From JANLYQ01 sp031365725 (lineage in GTDB: Bacteria; Actinomycetota; Actinomycetes; JACCUZ01), in contig JANLYQ010000086.1 of assembly GCA_031365725.1 (NCBI GenBank), positions 1 to 28,852 of the forward strand: a stretch of DNA of 28,852 nt, given 5' to 3'. The notes beneath the pieces are model-generated. The model searched no databases. It saw only the letters and a list, made by a program, of their open reading frames with translations, and was not told where the DNA came from. The number at the start of each line of letters is the position of its first letter. The first letter of the stretch is position 1. Positions 14,201 to 21,421 of the stretch are shown here, one piece after another. The translations under genes and the position numbers were made by a program.

Positions 14201-15790
14201 GAGACAGACGATGACGATGCCCTGAGCAGGGCCGTCAGTGAGCAGCCGGGCAACGCCGGGCAGGCGCCGTAGCGCGCCGGCACCGTCGAGCACGACCACC
14301 GAGAAGGGCTCGAGACCCTGTCCACCCTCGCGCCTGGCCCGGCGGAACGGGTCGTCGCGCGCTCGTGCCTCCAGCAGCCCGGTCAGCTGCGCGACCAGCG
14401 AGGCGGTCGTCATCGCGTCGACGCCGATGCGGACCGGTGGACCGTCGGCGTGGGGCAACCACCGCGCCCAGGTCCACGACTCTCCGTTGTCCGGTGCCAG
14501 CACCGTCAGCTGCAGGTGCACGGGACTGTGCCAGCCGACCAGCTGGGCCACCAGAGCACGCGCCGTAGCAAGGGTCCGCGGGCGCGGCCCGGCAAGCCCG
14601 AGCACCCCGACCTCGGCGAGGGGCAGCACGACGGGGGCATCGCTGAGGTGCCGCTGCTCGTCGATGTCCGGACGTCCCGCTGTCGGTGCCGTCCGCACCT
14701 GCACGCACGAAGGCACCGAGCCGAGACCGAGCCGTAGCTCGAGCACGTCGGCATCCGCAGCCCCTCGGCCCCACAGGCTCGCTGCGGCGGTGGTGGTTGC
14801 GAGCAGAAGGTCGGACGGGCCGGGATGACGCGCTGCGCTTGCTCGCTGCGCGGCATCCAGCGCCTCCTCGATCTCGGTCCATGCGCGGGCGGTGTCGGCG
14901 ACGAAGGTGTCCTGTCGCGTCCGTGCGCCCGCTCGCCGGGACATGCGGTCGTTGACGTGCGTCGCCGCGGCGGCGAGCGGGGAGAGCAGCGCCAGCAGGA
15001 GGTACGTCGGTTGGCGCGTCAACGCGACCAGCCCGAGTCCGGCCACCAGCGGCAGCAGCACCGCGAGCCACGGGAATGTGGTGCGCTCGGGGTCCACCGG
15101 CGGTGTCGGCAGCACGACGGTCGTCGTGGGCAGTGTGGGAACCACCCGCGGTGGCCGGTTGACCTCGAGCTGCCCGGCGCCATCGGGCTGCCATGTCCGC
15201 TGACGGTGGCTGGGTTCGGTCATCGCGAGTCTGGTGTTGCCCAGGCGCAGCACCTGGCCGGGAGTCAGCGGGTGGCCGTTGGGTCCGACCGACACCCCGT
15301 CTAGGGCAGTCCCGTTCGTCGAGCCGAGGTCGCGCACGACCGTGCGCGAGGGCGACTCGTCGCTGCCGATCCTGATCGTTGCGTGCAGCCGAGACAGCTC
15401 GTGATCGTCGATGCGGACCGTCGCCTCAGCGGCGCGACCGATGCCGTGCTCGCCCGGAGGCAGGCGGTGGATGTCGCCGCAGTCCGGGCCGGACAGCACG
15501 TGCAGCTCAAGAACGCCAGGAGTGCGGTGGGCCGTTCTGCCTGAACCCTGTGTCGGTGCGGCCGCGCGCCCGACTGCGAGCAGGACACCGCGCAGCAGCG
15601 GCGGCCGTCCGAGCACCCAGGCGTCATCCGCCTCGTCCCCGTCGAGAAACACAGCCGGGTCGTCACACCGGCCGACGCATCGCGTCAGCTCCCGACGTAC
15701 CTGCCCGAGGCAGGTGCCCTCGGCGGCCTCCACCGCGACGTCGCAGCTGACCGGACTGTCCGGGTCCACGACGGTGAGCAGCAGGCGCAT
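11282..15790 (-). CDS. EssC-like FHA/FtsK-SpoIIIE ATPase (type VII-type motor), orphan
   Basis: A 1502-residue protein. Residues ~1-90 form a ubiquitin- or FHA-like start (MRLLLTVVDPDSPVS). An FHA domain spans ~95-190 (GEHGIGRAAEATVRIDD, ELSRLHATI, DLGSTNGTALDG). Two membrane helices follow (~235-278). Three ATPase domains come next. D1 has an intact Walker A, GTTGAGKS (Lys663), and Walker B LVIVVDEFA (~765-773). D2 has GGPRSGRS (Arg1005) and D3 has GPPGSGRS (Arg1310), each with arginine in place of the Walker lysine. This order is that of EssC, the type VII secretion motor, not of the chromosome pump FtsK, which lacks FHA and triple ATPases. No WXG100, EccB, EccD or EccE gene is visible nearby. 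Start ATG 15790 is chosen because the conserved N-terminus begins there; the ribosome site is weak and the frame is open to 15907. Confidence 0.82.
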   Translation of the reverse strand: MRLLLTVVDPDSPVSCDVAVEAAEGTCLGQVRRELTRCVGRCDDPAVFLDGDEADDAWVLGRPPLLRGVLLAVGRAAAPTQGSGRTAHRTPGVLELHVLSGPDCGDIHRLPPGEHGIGRAAEATVRIDDHELSRLHATIRIGSDESPSRTVVRDLGSTNGTALDGVSVGPNGHPLTPGQVLRLGNTRLAMTEPSHRQRTWQPDGAGQLEVNRPPRVVPTLPTTTVVLPTPPVDPERTTFPWLAVLLPLVAGLGLVALTRQPTYLLLALLSPLAAAATHVNDRMSRRAGARTRQDTFVADTARAWTEIEEALDAAQRASAARHPGPSDLLLATTTAAASLWGRGAADADVLELRLGLGSVPSCVQVRTAPTAGRPDIDEQRHLSDAPVVLPLAEVGVLGLAGPRPRTLATARALVAQLVGWHSPVHLQLTVLAPDNGESWTWARWLPHADGPPVRIGVDAMTTASLVAQLTGLLEARARDDPFRRARREGGQGLEPFSVVVLDGAGALRRLPGVARLLTDGPAQGIVIVCLDEALVALPAECRSTVEVGPDGRARVRGLSTYDDVVVDGVSEQWCHRFARALAPLRDATPRQDDGLPDQVQLLDLLAAAGTDATDSRRLAELWQRTPRSTSAIMGVGPDRRPVAVDLAADGPHALVAGTTGAGKSELLQTLVASLAAANRPDEMSFVLIDYKGGAAFAACSRLPHTVGLVTDLDGHLTARALSSLGAELRRREHWLARAQCTNLETYVVRRQQQQQQATMPPLGRLVIVVDEFATLAEELPDFVGGLVGIAQRGRSLGVHLVLATQRPAGVVSAEIRANTGLRIALRVTDASDSTDVVDGPDAAGIDPARPGRAVLRCGPGPVRLLQTARIAVSSAAVGAGPPVPVVSRLDSLLVPAADADSSGRHAKPVDAGSYRNEPMTDLDRLVAAVSTAATLCAVPASPRPWLPPLPDVVTAAELAPPGTPTGGAAPLAMLDLPHEQRRDVLTFDATMPRHLLVAGGPRSGRSTLLRTLAAQVAQQCSSDQVHLYVIDGAGSLTGVEALPNVGARVGADELDRTARLLDWLVEDVARRRLTVVTDGRTDCGRGSSTLVLLIDAWDSLLAAYDDSEASRLLDQVSALLRDGATGGLSVVITGGRRLLTGPCAGLADRRWLLPLADTSDYVLAGIAARDVPRHRPPGRVLATPADVVDQSEPGAVVGVLEAQVCLLDPDPAPGAQGRALAMIAAQAGVGAATAAKVGTTMGLLTHPPHQILPLPDRVGLAETAGRARAGGRGPGFMLVGVGGDDLSPQGVDLATAGPAFLVAGPPGSGRSTALASMATWALEQGRPLVVVGSPGSPLRGVRHEQFLGVVDGADAQALAALVADHPDLAIAVDDAEDIHDAPVETVLLLAIRSSSRLNQNADQNANAAGGAPGPWLLLAGSTERLGACFRGITVEARRRRTGLLLGPAGPVEGDLFGLRLRRSTRLTPPGRGLLVDRGHATPVHVAMAARTQDRPRRLGWSA

Positions 15791-15986
15791 GCCTGGATCG
15801 TGTCGCGATCCGCGCGACCGCGTCGGCCACCGTCCACAGGCATGGGCGGCCGCCGTCGCCGTTCCATCCTTTACCCGACCTTGACCTGTGCGCGAGGCAA
15901 CATCCACTCAAGGGCTACGAATCTGAGGTCGACACCACCGGTGCCAGCCGGATATCGGGGCGGGCACAGTCGGGGGAGGGCGAGCC

Positions 15987-17405
15987 ATGATGGCTAGGCG
16001 CGTCAGCAACCCGCTGCGGTGGCTGGTGGTGGTGATCGTGGCCGACGTCGTCGTCGCGTCGGTCACCCGGCTCGCCAGCCTGAGCCGGCTGATGGAGGGG
16101 GGCAACACCTGGGCCGACTACGTCGGTGCGGGCGGGTTGCTCCTGCTAGCTCCGATCGTCGTGCTGTCGATCCTGGTCTGGGGGGATGCGGTTCGGTTGT
16201 CCGACCGGGCAGCACTGGACAAGACAGACCTGCACGCGATGGCCAGCACCTCGCACGAATGGCTGTGGCGCACCGACGCCGACCTGGTGCTCACCTCGTG
16301 CAGCCGGGCAGTCGCCGACATGCTGGGCTTCGAGCGGGAGGAGATGATCGGGCGCTACCTGCTCGACTTCCTGCACCCCGACGACCTTGCGACCGCGTGC
16401 GCCACCACCGACGCGGCCCGGCAACACGGCACGGGGTGGAACGACGTGGAGTTGCGCTGGCGGCACCGCGACGGCAGCACCGAACGCCTCCAGGGCAGCG
16501 GTGTTGTGGTCGTGGACGCGTCGGGGTCCGTGGTGGGCTTCCGCGGGGCCCGACGACCTGCCCCCTCGGGCATGAGTCGTCAGGCCGTTGCTGAGTCACG
16601 TGCCCGGGTGCAGGAGCTGTTGTCCTCCCGCGGTCTGGGCATCGCGTTGCAGCCGATCGTCGGGACGCTGTCGGGCTCCTGGATCGGGGTGGAGGCCTTG
16701 GCAAGATTTCCCGACGGACGCGGCCCGGACAGCTGGTTCGCCGACGCGGCGTCCGCAGGACTTTCCGCGGACTTGGAGCTCGTGGCGATCCAGAGCGCCC
16801 TCGGCCTGCTGGACGAGCTGCCGGACAGCGTATCGCTGTCGCTCAATGCCTCACCGACGATGATCCTGGACCCCCGGCTCAGGTGCGCCTTGGCGCCGCT
16901 GGGACATGCGCTGGAGCGGATCACGCTGGAGATCACCGAGCATGCTGCGGTCAGCGCGTACGACGACATCCGGGACGCGCTGCTGCCCCTGCGCGAAGCG
17001 GGGATGCGGCTCGCCATCGACGACACGGGCGCGGGCTATGCGTCCTTCGCACACGTGCTGCGGCTGCGCCCGGATGTGATCAAGATCGACCGGTCGTTGA
17101 TCGCCGGTGTCGACGCCGACCCTGGTCGACGCGCACTCGTGTCGGCGATCGTGCTGCTGGCCCGGGAGCTGCATGCCTCGGTCACCGCCGAGGGCGTCGA
17201 GACTCTCGAGGAGTTCTCCACCGTCGCGTCGCTGGGCGTCGACCATGCGCAGGGCTACCTCCTGGCCAAACCCACCGTAAGCGCGGCGACCTGGGGTTCC
17301 TGGCGGCAGCCGCGGCGGTTTCTCCACATCACCAGCCCAGATCTTGCGGGCACCGGGGTCGAGCAGGCCGGTCGGACCTGGATGTCCGGCATGCCGCGGG
17401 TCTAA
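15987..17405 (+). CDS. membrane-anchored PAS-EAL protein (c-di-GMP phosphodiesterase)
   Basis: A 472-residue protein with two N-terminal membrane helices (~12-30 and ~46-66), a PAS domain (~80-190, containing WLWRTDADLVLTSCSRAVAD) and a C-terminal EAL domain (~205-450). No GGDEF domain is present. Active-site marks look intact: GVEALARFP (EAL at 236-238), NASP, the ITE of LEITEH, IDDTGAGYAS (the DDFGTGYS loop with Thr for Phe), IKIDRSL, TAEGVET and QGYLLAKP. It should hydrolyse c-di-GMP in response to a signal at its PAS domain. GGAGGG precedes the ATGs at 15987 and 15990 by 6 and 9 nt. The gene lies between the divergent EssC-like ATPase and the Tad cluster, so control of pilus or secretion functions by c-di-GMP is plausible but unproven. 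Confidence 0.88.
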   Translation: MMARRVSNPLRWLVVVIVADVVVASVTRLASLSRLMEGGNTWADYVGAGGLLLLAPIVVLSILVWGDAVRLSDRAALDKTDLHAMASTSHEWLWRTDADLVLTSCSRAVADMLGFEREEMIGRYLLDFLHPDDLATACATTDAARQHGTGWNDVELRWRHRDGSTERLQGSGVVVVDASGSVVGFRGARRPAPSGMSRQAVAESRARVQELLSSRGLGIALQPIVGTLSGSWIGVEALARFPDGRGPDSWFADAASAGLSADLELVAIQSALGLLDELPDSVSLSLNASPTMILDPRLRCALAPLGHALERITLEITEHAAVSAYDDIRDALLPLREAGMRLAIDDTGAGYASFAHVLRLRPDVIKIDRSLIAGVDADPGRRALVSAIVLLARELHASVTAEGVETLEEFSTVASLGVDHAQGYLLAKPTVSAATWGSWRQPRRFLHITSPDLAGTGVEQAGRTWMSGMPRV

Positions 17406-17584
17406 GGACGGGGGCCGACGTTGTCGACAGCGAGCGGCGCGCCCGCCGCCGGTTGACGAACTCATCAGGGCCTGTTGTCCACAGGTTGGCGGACGGGGCC
17501 TGTCCAAGGACGGTTAACCCGCCCTACGCTCCCGGCACCTGACCACTCCCTGGGGGAGCGGCGGGCCGTGACGGACGGGGGCGC
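17406..17584. other. upstream region of the Tad cluster
   Basis: This 179-bp gap holds a TACGCT -10-like element (17525-17530) with no clear -35, and a CTCCC-TGG-GGGAG mini-hairpin (17546-17558). It also has the dyad CCTGT-N5-ACAGG (17471-17485), which contains TTGTCCACA. The start codon of the following cpaF-like gene has only a G-rich, poor ribosome binding site. The promoter assignment is tentative. Confidence 0.4.
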
Positions 17585-18844
17585 ATGAACGCAGTCGCCG
17601 CCGTCGAGGACGAGGTCCGTGAGCTGGTGCGCCGCCGTGGGCTCGACCCGGTCGCCGACCCCGGCGCCGTACGACGGCTGGTCGATGAGGTCATCACCCA
17701 CTACGACGAGCGCAGCCTCGGCGGCGCGCTGCCGCCGTTGGTCGACCCGCGGGATGCCGCCCGGCACGTCTTCGACAACGTCGCTGGCTTCGGGCCGCTG
17801 CAGAAGTACCTCGATGACCCCACGGTCGAGGAGATCTGGGTCAACGAGCCGACGAAGGTCTTCGTCGCGCGACGCGGTGTGCATGAGCTGACGACGACGA
17901 TCCTCGACGCGGAGGAGGTACGCGACCTCGTCGAGAAGATGCTGAAGTCCTCGGGTCGCCGGGTCGACCTCTCGACGCCGTTCGTCGATGCGATGCTGCC
18001 CGACGGGTCCCGGTTGCACGTCGTCATCCCCGACATCACCCGCGTGCACTGGTCGGTCAACATCCGCAAGTTCGTCGTGCGGGCCAGCCACATGGACGAC
18101 CTCGTCGGTCTCGACACGTTGACGGCGCAGTGCGCGCGCTTCCTCGAGGCCGCGGTGTCGTCGGGGCTCAACGTGCTCGTCGCCGGTGGCACCCAGGCGG
18201 GCAAGACGACGTTGCTCAACTGCCTCGCTGCGGCGATCCCGTCGCAGGAACGGGTCGTCACCTGTGAGGAGGTCTTCGAGCTCAAGATCCCGTTGCCGGA
18301 CGTCGTCTCCATGCAGTGTCGTCAGCCGAGTCTCGAAGGCACCGGCGAGATCAAGCTGCGCCGGCTGGTCAAGGAAGCGCTGCGGATGCGCCCGTCCCGC
18401 ATCATCGTGGGCGAGGTCCGTCAGGAAGAGAGTCTCGACCTGCTCATCGCTCTGAACTCCGGCTTGCCGGGTATGTGCACCATCCACGCAAACTCGGCCC
18501 GCGAAGCCGTGACCAAGATGTGCACCTTGCCCTTGCTGGCGGGGGAGAACGTGGGGCACGCCTTCGTCGTCCCGACGGTGGCCGGCTGCATCGACCTCGT
18601 CGTGCACGTGGCCATCGAACGCGACGGTCGACGATCCGTGCGCGAGGTGGTCGCCGTCCCCGGCCGGGTCGAGGGTGACGTCGTGGAGACAGCTGACATC
18701 TTCGTCACCCGGGGCGACCAGTTGGTGCGGGCCGACGGCTGGCCGCCCCATCCAGAGCGCTTCGACCGAGCCGGCTACGACCTGGCTGCGCTTCTGTCGC
18801 CGTACGCCGGTGGCGTGGAGCACGACTCGGGGCGGGCGGTCTAG
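17585..18844 (+). CDS. cpaF: CpaF/TadA-family secretion ATPase
   Basis: A 419-residue hexameric type II/IV secretion ATPase that would power assembly of Flp-type pili or a related pseudopilus. The N-terminal domain has FGPLQKYLDDPTVEEIWVNE and DAMLPDGSRLHVVIP. The catalytic domain has Walker A GGTQAGKTT (201-209), the Asp-box-like segment RVVTCEEVFELKIP, Walker B RIIVGEVRQEE (~272) and the His box CTIHANSAREAV. Length is normal for CpaF. The stop codon TAG is immediately followed by the ATG of the tadB-like gene, indicating a tight operon. A TadZ/Ssd-type localisation ATPase, which often precedes this gene in actinobacteria, is absent here. Confidence 0.93.
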   Translation: MNAVAAVEDEVRELVRRRGLDPVADPGAVRRLVDEVITHYDERSLGGALPPLVDPRDAARHVFDNVAGFGPLQKYLDDPTVEEIWVNEPTKVFVARRGVHELTTTILDAEEVRDLVEKMLKSSGRRVDLSTPFVDAMLPDGSRLHVVIPDITRVHWSVNIRKFVVRASHMDDLVGLDTLTAQCARFLEAAVSSGLNVLVAGGTQAGKTTLLNCLAAAIPSQERVVTCEEVFELKIPLPDVVSMQCRQPSLEGTGEIKLRRLVKEALRMRPSRIIVGEVRQEESLDLLIALNSGLPGMCTIHANSAREAVTKMCTLPLLAGENVGHAFVVPTVAGCIDLVVHVAIERDGRRSVREVVAVPGRVEGDVVETADIFVTRGDQLVRADGWPPHPERFDRAGYDLAALLSPYAGGVEHDSGRAV

Positions 18845-19702
18845 ATGGGCGCCGTGGTCGGGCTGCTGTTCGGCCTTGGGGCCTTCCTGATCTGGCGCTC
18901 GACGCTGCCGCCGACGGCTGCCCGGGTCGGCCGGGTGGGTCGTCGGGAGCGCACCGGCGACCTCCTGACGCAAGCGGGCGTCGAAGGCGTCACGCCCGGC
19001 GCTCTCGCAGTCGCCTGCATCGGCGTGGGTACGGCGGTCCTCACCGTGATGTACTCCGTGTCACGGGCACCTGCGATCGCTGGCGCGTTCGGGCTGATGG
19101 CCGGGTACGCCCCGGTGGGACTTGTGCGCTACCGAGCGCGGCAACGGCGAGGTGAGCGGCGAGACCTGTGGCCGGAGGTGGTCGACAACCTCGCCTCCGG
19201 CGTGCGCGCGGGTCTCTCGCTGCCGGAAGCCCTGACCCAGGTCGGTCTGCGCGGACCAGCCGAGCTGCGCCGCCCGTTCGAGCGGTTCGGTGAGGACTAT
19301 CGGGCCACCGGCAGGTTCTACGACTGCCTCGACCGGCTGAAGGCCGCCCTCGCCGACCCGGTCGGGGACCGCATCGTCGAGTCGTTGCGGATGGCCCGTG
19401 AGGTCGGCGGCAGCGACCTCGGGCGGCTGCTGCGCACCCTGTCGGCCTTTCTGCGTGAGGACGCGCGCACCCGGGCCGAGCTGGAGACCCGCCAGGGCTG
19501 GACGGTCAATGCAGCGCGCCTCGCGGTCGCCGCGCCGTGGATCGTGCTCGGACTTCTGGCGCTGCGGCCGCAGGCGGTCACGGCGTACAACAGTGCTGCC
19601 GGTCTTGCCGTCCTCGCGATCGGGGGCGGGCTCTGCGTCGTCGCCTACCGCGTCATGGTGCGGATCGGGCGGCTGCCGGACGAGGAACGAGTGCTGCGAT
19701 GA
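18845..19702 (+). CDS. tadB: TadB-like type II secretion F-family membrane protein
   Basis: A 285-residue inner-membrane platform protein of the T2SF family. It begins MGAVVGLLFGLGAFLIW with a membrane helix. A second hydrophobic block follows around residues 50-95 (AVACIGVGTAVLTVM onward), then the cytoplasmic T2SF domain with DLWPEVVDNLASGVRAGLSL, PEALTQVGLRGPAELR and REVGGSDLGRLLRTLSAFLR. Two C-terminal helices close the protein. It would form the base on which the CpaF ATPase works. The ATG directly abuts the cpaF stop. The stop is 13 bp before the tadC start. Confidence 0.9.
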   Translation: MGAVVGLLFGLGAFLIWRSTLPPTAARVGRVGRRERTGDLLTQAGVEGVTPGALAVACIGVGTAVLTVMYSVSRAPAIAGAFGLMAGYAPVGLVRYRARQRRGERRDLWPEVVDNLASGVRAGLSLPEALTQVGLRGPAELRRPFERFGEDYRATGRFYDCLDRLKAALADPVGDRIVESLRMAREVGGSDLGRLLRTLSAFLREDARTRAELETRQGWTVNAARLAVAAPWIVLGLLALRPQAVTAYNSAAGLAVLAIGGGLCVVAYRVMVRIGRLPDEERVLR

Positions 19703-19715
19703 GCGGGGGTGCGCG

Positions 19716-20651
19716 ATGAACCCCGCGGTGATCGGGGCGTTGACCGGCGCGGTCGCGGCGGGCGGAGCGCTGTTGGCGGCAAGCCGAGCTCCTGCCTTGC
19801 GACGCCCGTCGCTGGACGACCGGCTCGCGCCCTACCTGCGCGATGCTGCAGCACCCTCACGGCTGCTGAGCTCGACCCGCCCGCTCACGCCGTTCCCCAC
19901 CCTGGAGCGACTCGTCGGTCCGGTCGTCGCCGATGCGGCACGCATGGTCGAACGGGTGCTGGGTGGTGCGGCATCGGCTCGCCACCGGCTCGAGCAGGCC
20001 GGGCGGGGGATGTCGCTCGAACAGTTCCGGGCCGAGCAAGTGGTCTGGGGCGGTGCCGGTCTGCTGGGGGGCACTGCGCTCGCGCTGCTGATCGTCGCCA
20101 ACGGCACAGCCAGGCCGGTACCGCTGCTGGTGCTCTGCCTGCTCGCTGCTGTTGGTGGTGTCCTGTCGCGCGATCGGTGGCTGTCCCACGAGGTCGCGGT
20201 GCGCGAGGCCCGGATGATGGCGGAGTTCCCGACTATCGCCGAGCTCCTTGCCCTTGCCGTCGCGGCCGGAGAGGGCGCGGTGGGTGCCCTTGAACGCGTC
20301 ACGGCCATCAGTCGCGGCGAGCTGTCCCGCGAGCTGGGCAGGGCCCTGGGTGAGGCACGCGCCGGAGCCTCGCTGGTGCAGGCACTCGAAGGCATCTCCG
20401 CACGCACCAACCTCGCTCCGCTCGCGCGGTTCGTCGACGGCGTCGCGGTCGCCGTCGAACGCGGCACCCCGCTGGCCGAGGTGCTGCGCGCCCAGGCCGT
20501 CGACGTCCGCGAGGCAGGCAAGCGCGCGCTGCTCGAAGCCGGTGGCCGCAAGGAGATCGCGATGATGGTGCCGGTCGTCTTTCTCGTCCTCCCGGTCACG
20601 GTGCTGTTCGCGCTGTTCCCCGGGTTCTACGGCTTCAGCTTCGCCAGCTGA
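19716..20651 (+). CDS. tadC: TadC-like type II secretion F-family membrane protein
   Basis: A 311-residue second T2SF platform protein. It has an N-terminal helix (MNPAVIGALTGAVAAGGALL), two central helices around residues 110-155 (VWGGAGLLGGTALALLIVAN and PVPLLVLCLLAAVGGVL) and the T2SF domain. That domain shows MMAEFPTIAELLALAVAAGE, GALERV and AKRALLEAGGRKEIAMMVPV-like motifs, and a last helix PVVFLVLPVTVLFALFPG follows. TadB and TadC act as a pair in Tad systems. Start ATG 19716 follows GGGGGT at about 8 nt. Its TGA overlaps an ATG (20651) that opens a 27-codon ORF leading into the pilin-like gene. Confidence 0.9.
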   Translation: MNPAVIGALTGAVAAGGALLAASRAPALRRPSLDDRLAPYLRDAAAPSRLLSSTRPLTPFPTLERLVGPVVADAARMVERVLGGAASARHRLEQAGRGMSLEQFRAEQVVWGGAGLLGGTALALLIVANGTARPVPLLVLCLLAAVGGVLSRDRWLSHEVAVREARMMAEFPTIAELLALAVAAGEGAVGALERVTAISRGELSRELGRALGEARAGASLVQALEGISARTNLAPLARFVDGVAVAVERGTPLAEVLRAQAVDVREAGKRALLEAGGRKEIAMMVPVVFLVLPVTVLFALFPGFYGFSFAS

Positions 20652-20734
20652 TGAGGTCGGACACGATGAGCCACGAACGTCACGACAGCCGAGCGACCAA
20701 GCAGCACAAGAGACACGAGGGAGACGCGCCATGA
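20651..20734 (+). CDS. 27-codon linking ORF between tadC and the pilin-like gene
   Basis: A short frame starts at ATG 20651, inside the TGA of tadC (TGATG), and ends with a TGA inside the ATG of the pilin-like gene (ATGA, 20731-20734). A second in-frame ATG is at 20666, with GAGG 9 nt upstream. The product is a 27-residue, very polar peptide rich in His, Arg and Lys (MSHERHDSRATKQHKRHEGD in the middle). It has no hydrophobic segment. The double overlap could pass ribosomes from tadC to the pilin-like gene. Whether the peptide itself matters, or whether translation happens at all, is unknown. Confidence 0.35.
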   Translation: MRSDTMSHERHDSRATKQHKRHEGDAP

Positions 20735-21009
20735 AGGAGATTCGCGAGGTCGTGGTCGGGCCGTGGGACGTGATGGCAGTCGGTGTCGTCCTTGCCCTGG
20801 GTCGGCTGAGTGCGGTGATGACGGCGTACGTCGACAGCGGCGGGGCTGCCCAGGGCGGCAGTGACCGGGAGCGCGGTGACGTCCCCGGCTGGGTGCTCGT
20901 CACCATCATGACCGCAGGCCTCGTCACCGCGCTCTGGCTCGTGGCCGACGGCAAGCTGCGACAGCTGTTCAGTGATGCACTCGACGGCGTCGTCGGCAAC
21001 GCGCCCTGA
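20731..21009 (+). CDS. pilin-like small membrane protein of the Tad cluster
   Basis: A 92-residue protein in the place where Flp pilins usually stand. The N-terminal part is polar with a hydrophobic stretch (VMAVGVVLALGRLSAVMTAY). A GGS/DRERGDVPG leader-like segment then precedes a single helix, GWVLVTIMTAGLVTALWLVA, followed by a polar tail. A prepilin-like cleavage after the glycine before WVLVT would leave a mature ~38-residue helix, similar in size to Flp subunits. The usual Glu at +5 is absent (Thr instead). GAGGGAG lies 7 nt before ATG 20731, a strong site that supports this start. It is the best pilin candidate in the window, but this rests on position and pattern only. Confidence 0.7.
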   Translation: MKEIREVVVGPWDVMAVGVVLALGRLSAVMTAYVDSGGAAQGGSDRERGDVPGWVLVTIMTAGLVTALWLVADGKLRQLFSDALDGVVGNAP

Positions 21010-21421
21010 CGGGGGCGTCGATCCGACACCCGTCGACGGACCGGGCGCCGGGTCCGACTCAGGGTCGGCCGTCGTCGAGTTCACGCTGGTCGGCATCCTG
21101 CTGACCGCACTGTTCCTCGCGCTGCTGCAGCTCGGGCTCGCCCTGCACGTGCGCAACACCCTGCTTGCCTCGGCAGCCGAGGGCGCGCGCTATGCGGCGA
21201 ACGCCGACCGCGATCCCGACCAGGGCGCTGCGCTGACCCGACAGCTCATCCGGGCCTCGTTGGCCGACTCCTTCGCGGACGGCGTGACCTCCGGTGTCGA
21301 GACCGTCGACGGGCTGCCGACCGTGTGGGTGCAGGTCGATGCGCGGCTGCCGTTGGTCGGGTTGCTCGGGCCGCCGCGGTCCCTGCGGGTGCGCGGCCAC
21401 GCCCTTGAGGAGGCGCGGTGA
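20975..21421 (+). CDS. tadE: TadE-like pseudopilin
   Basis: A protein of 148 residues with a prepilin-type N-terminus: a polar leader, then GSAVVEFTLVGILLTALFLA, where Glu five residues after the glycine is the classic TadE feature. The helix is followed by ALHVRNTLLASAAEGARYAA, the usual TadE run, and a beta-rich C-terminal domain. The start is uncertain: GTG 20972 and ATG 20975 are adjacent, both lie within the 3' end of the pilin-like gene, and neither has a clear ribosome site; no later start codon occurs before the conserved helix. Coupled translation from the upstream gene is likely. The stop overlaps the next gene (GTGA). Confidence 0.85.
   Translation: MHSTASSATRPDGGVDPTPVDGPGAGSDSGSAVVEFTLVGILLTALFLALLQLGLALHVRNTLLASAAEGARYAANADRDPDQGAALTRQLIRASLADSFADGVTSGVETVDGLPTVWVQVDARLPLVGLLGPPRSLRVRGHALEEAR

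Noticed and set aside
11282..15790. Chromosome-partitioning FtsK
   Set aside because: FHA domain, EssC-like membrane pair and three ATPase domains do not fit FtsK, which has four membrane helices, one motor and a gamma DNA-binding domain.
15791..15907. N-terminal extension of the EssC-like ATPase
   Set aside because: 39 extra residues of low-complexity sequence; the expected beta-strand start MRLLLTVV is at 15790.
17475..17483. DnaA-box-like TTGTCCACA upstream of cpaF
   Set aside because: A single box without a cluster, AT-rich region, dnaA or dnaN nearby; it is not an origin. It is more likely part of the CCTGT-N5-ACAGG dyad.
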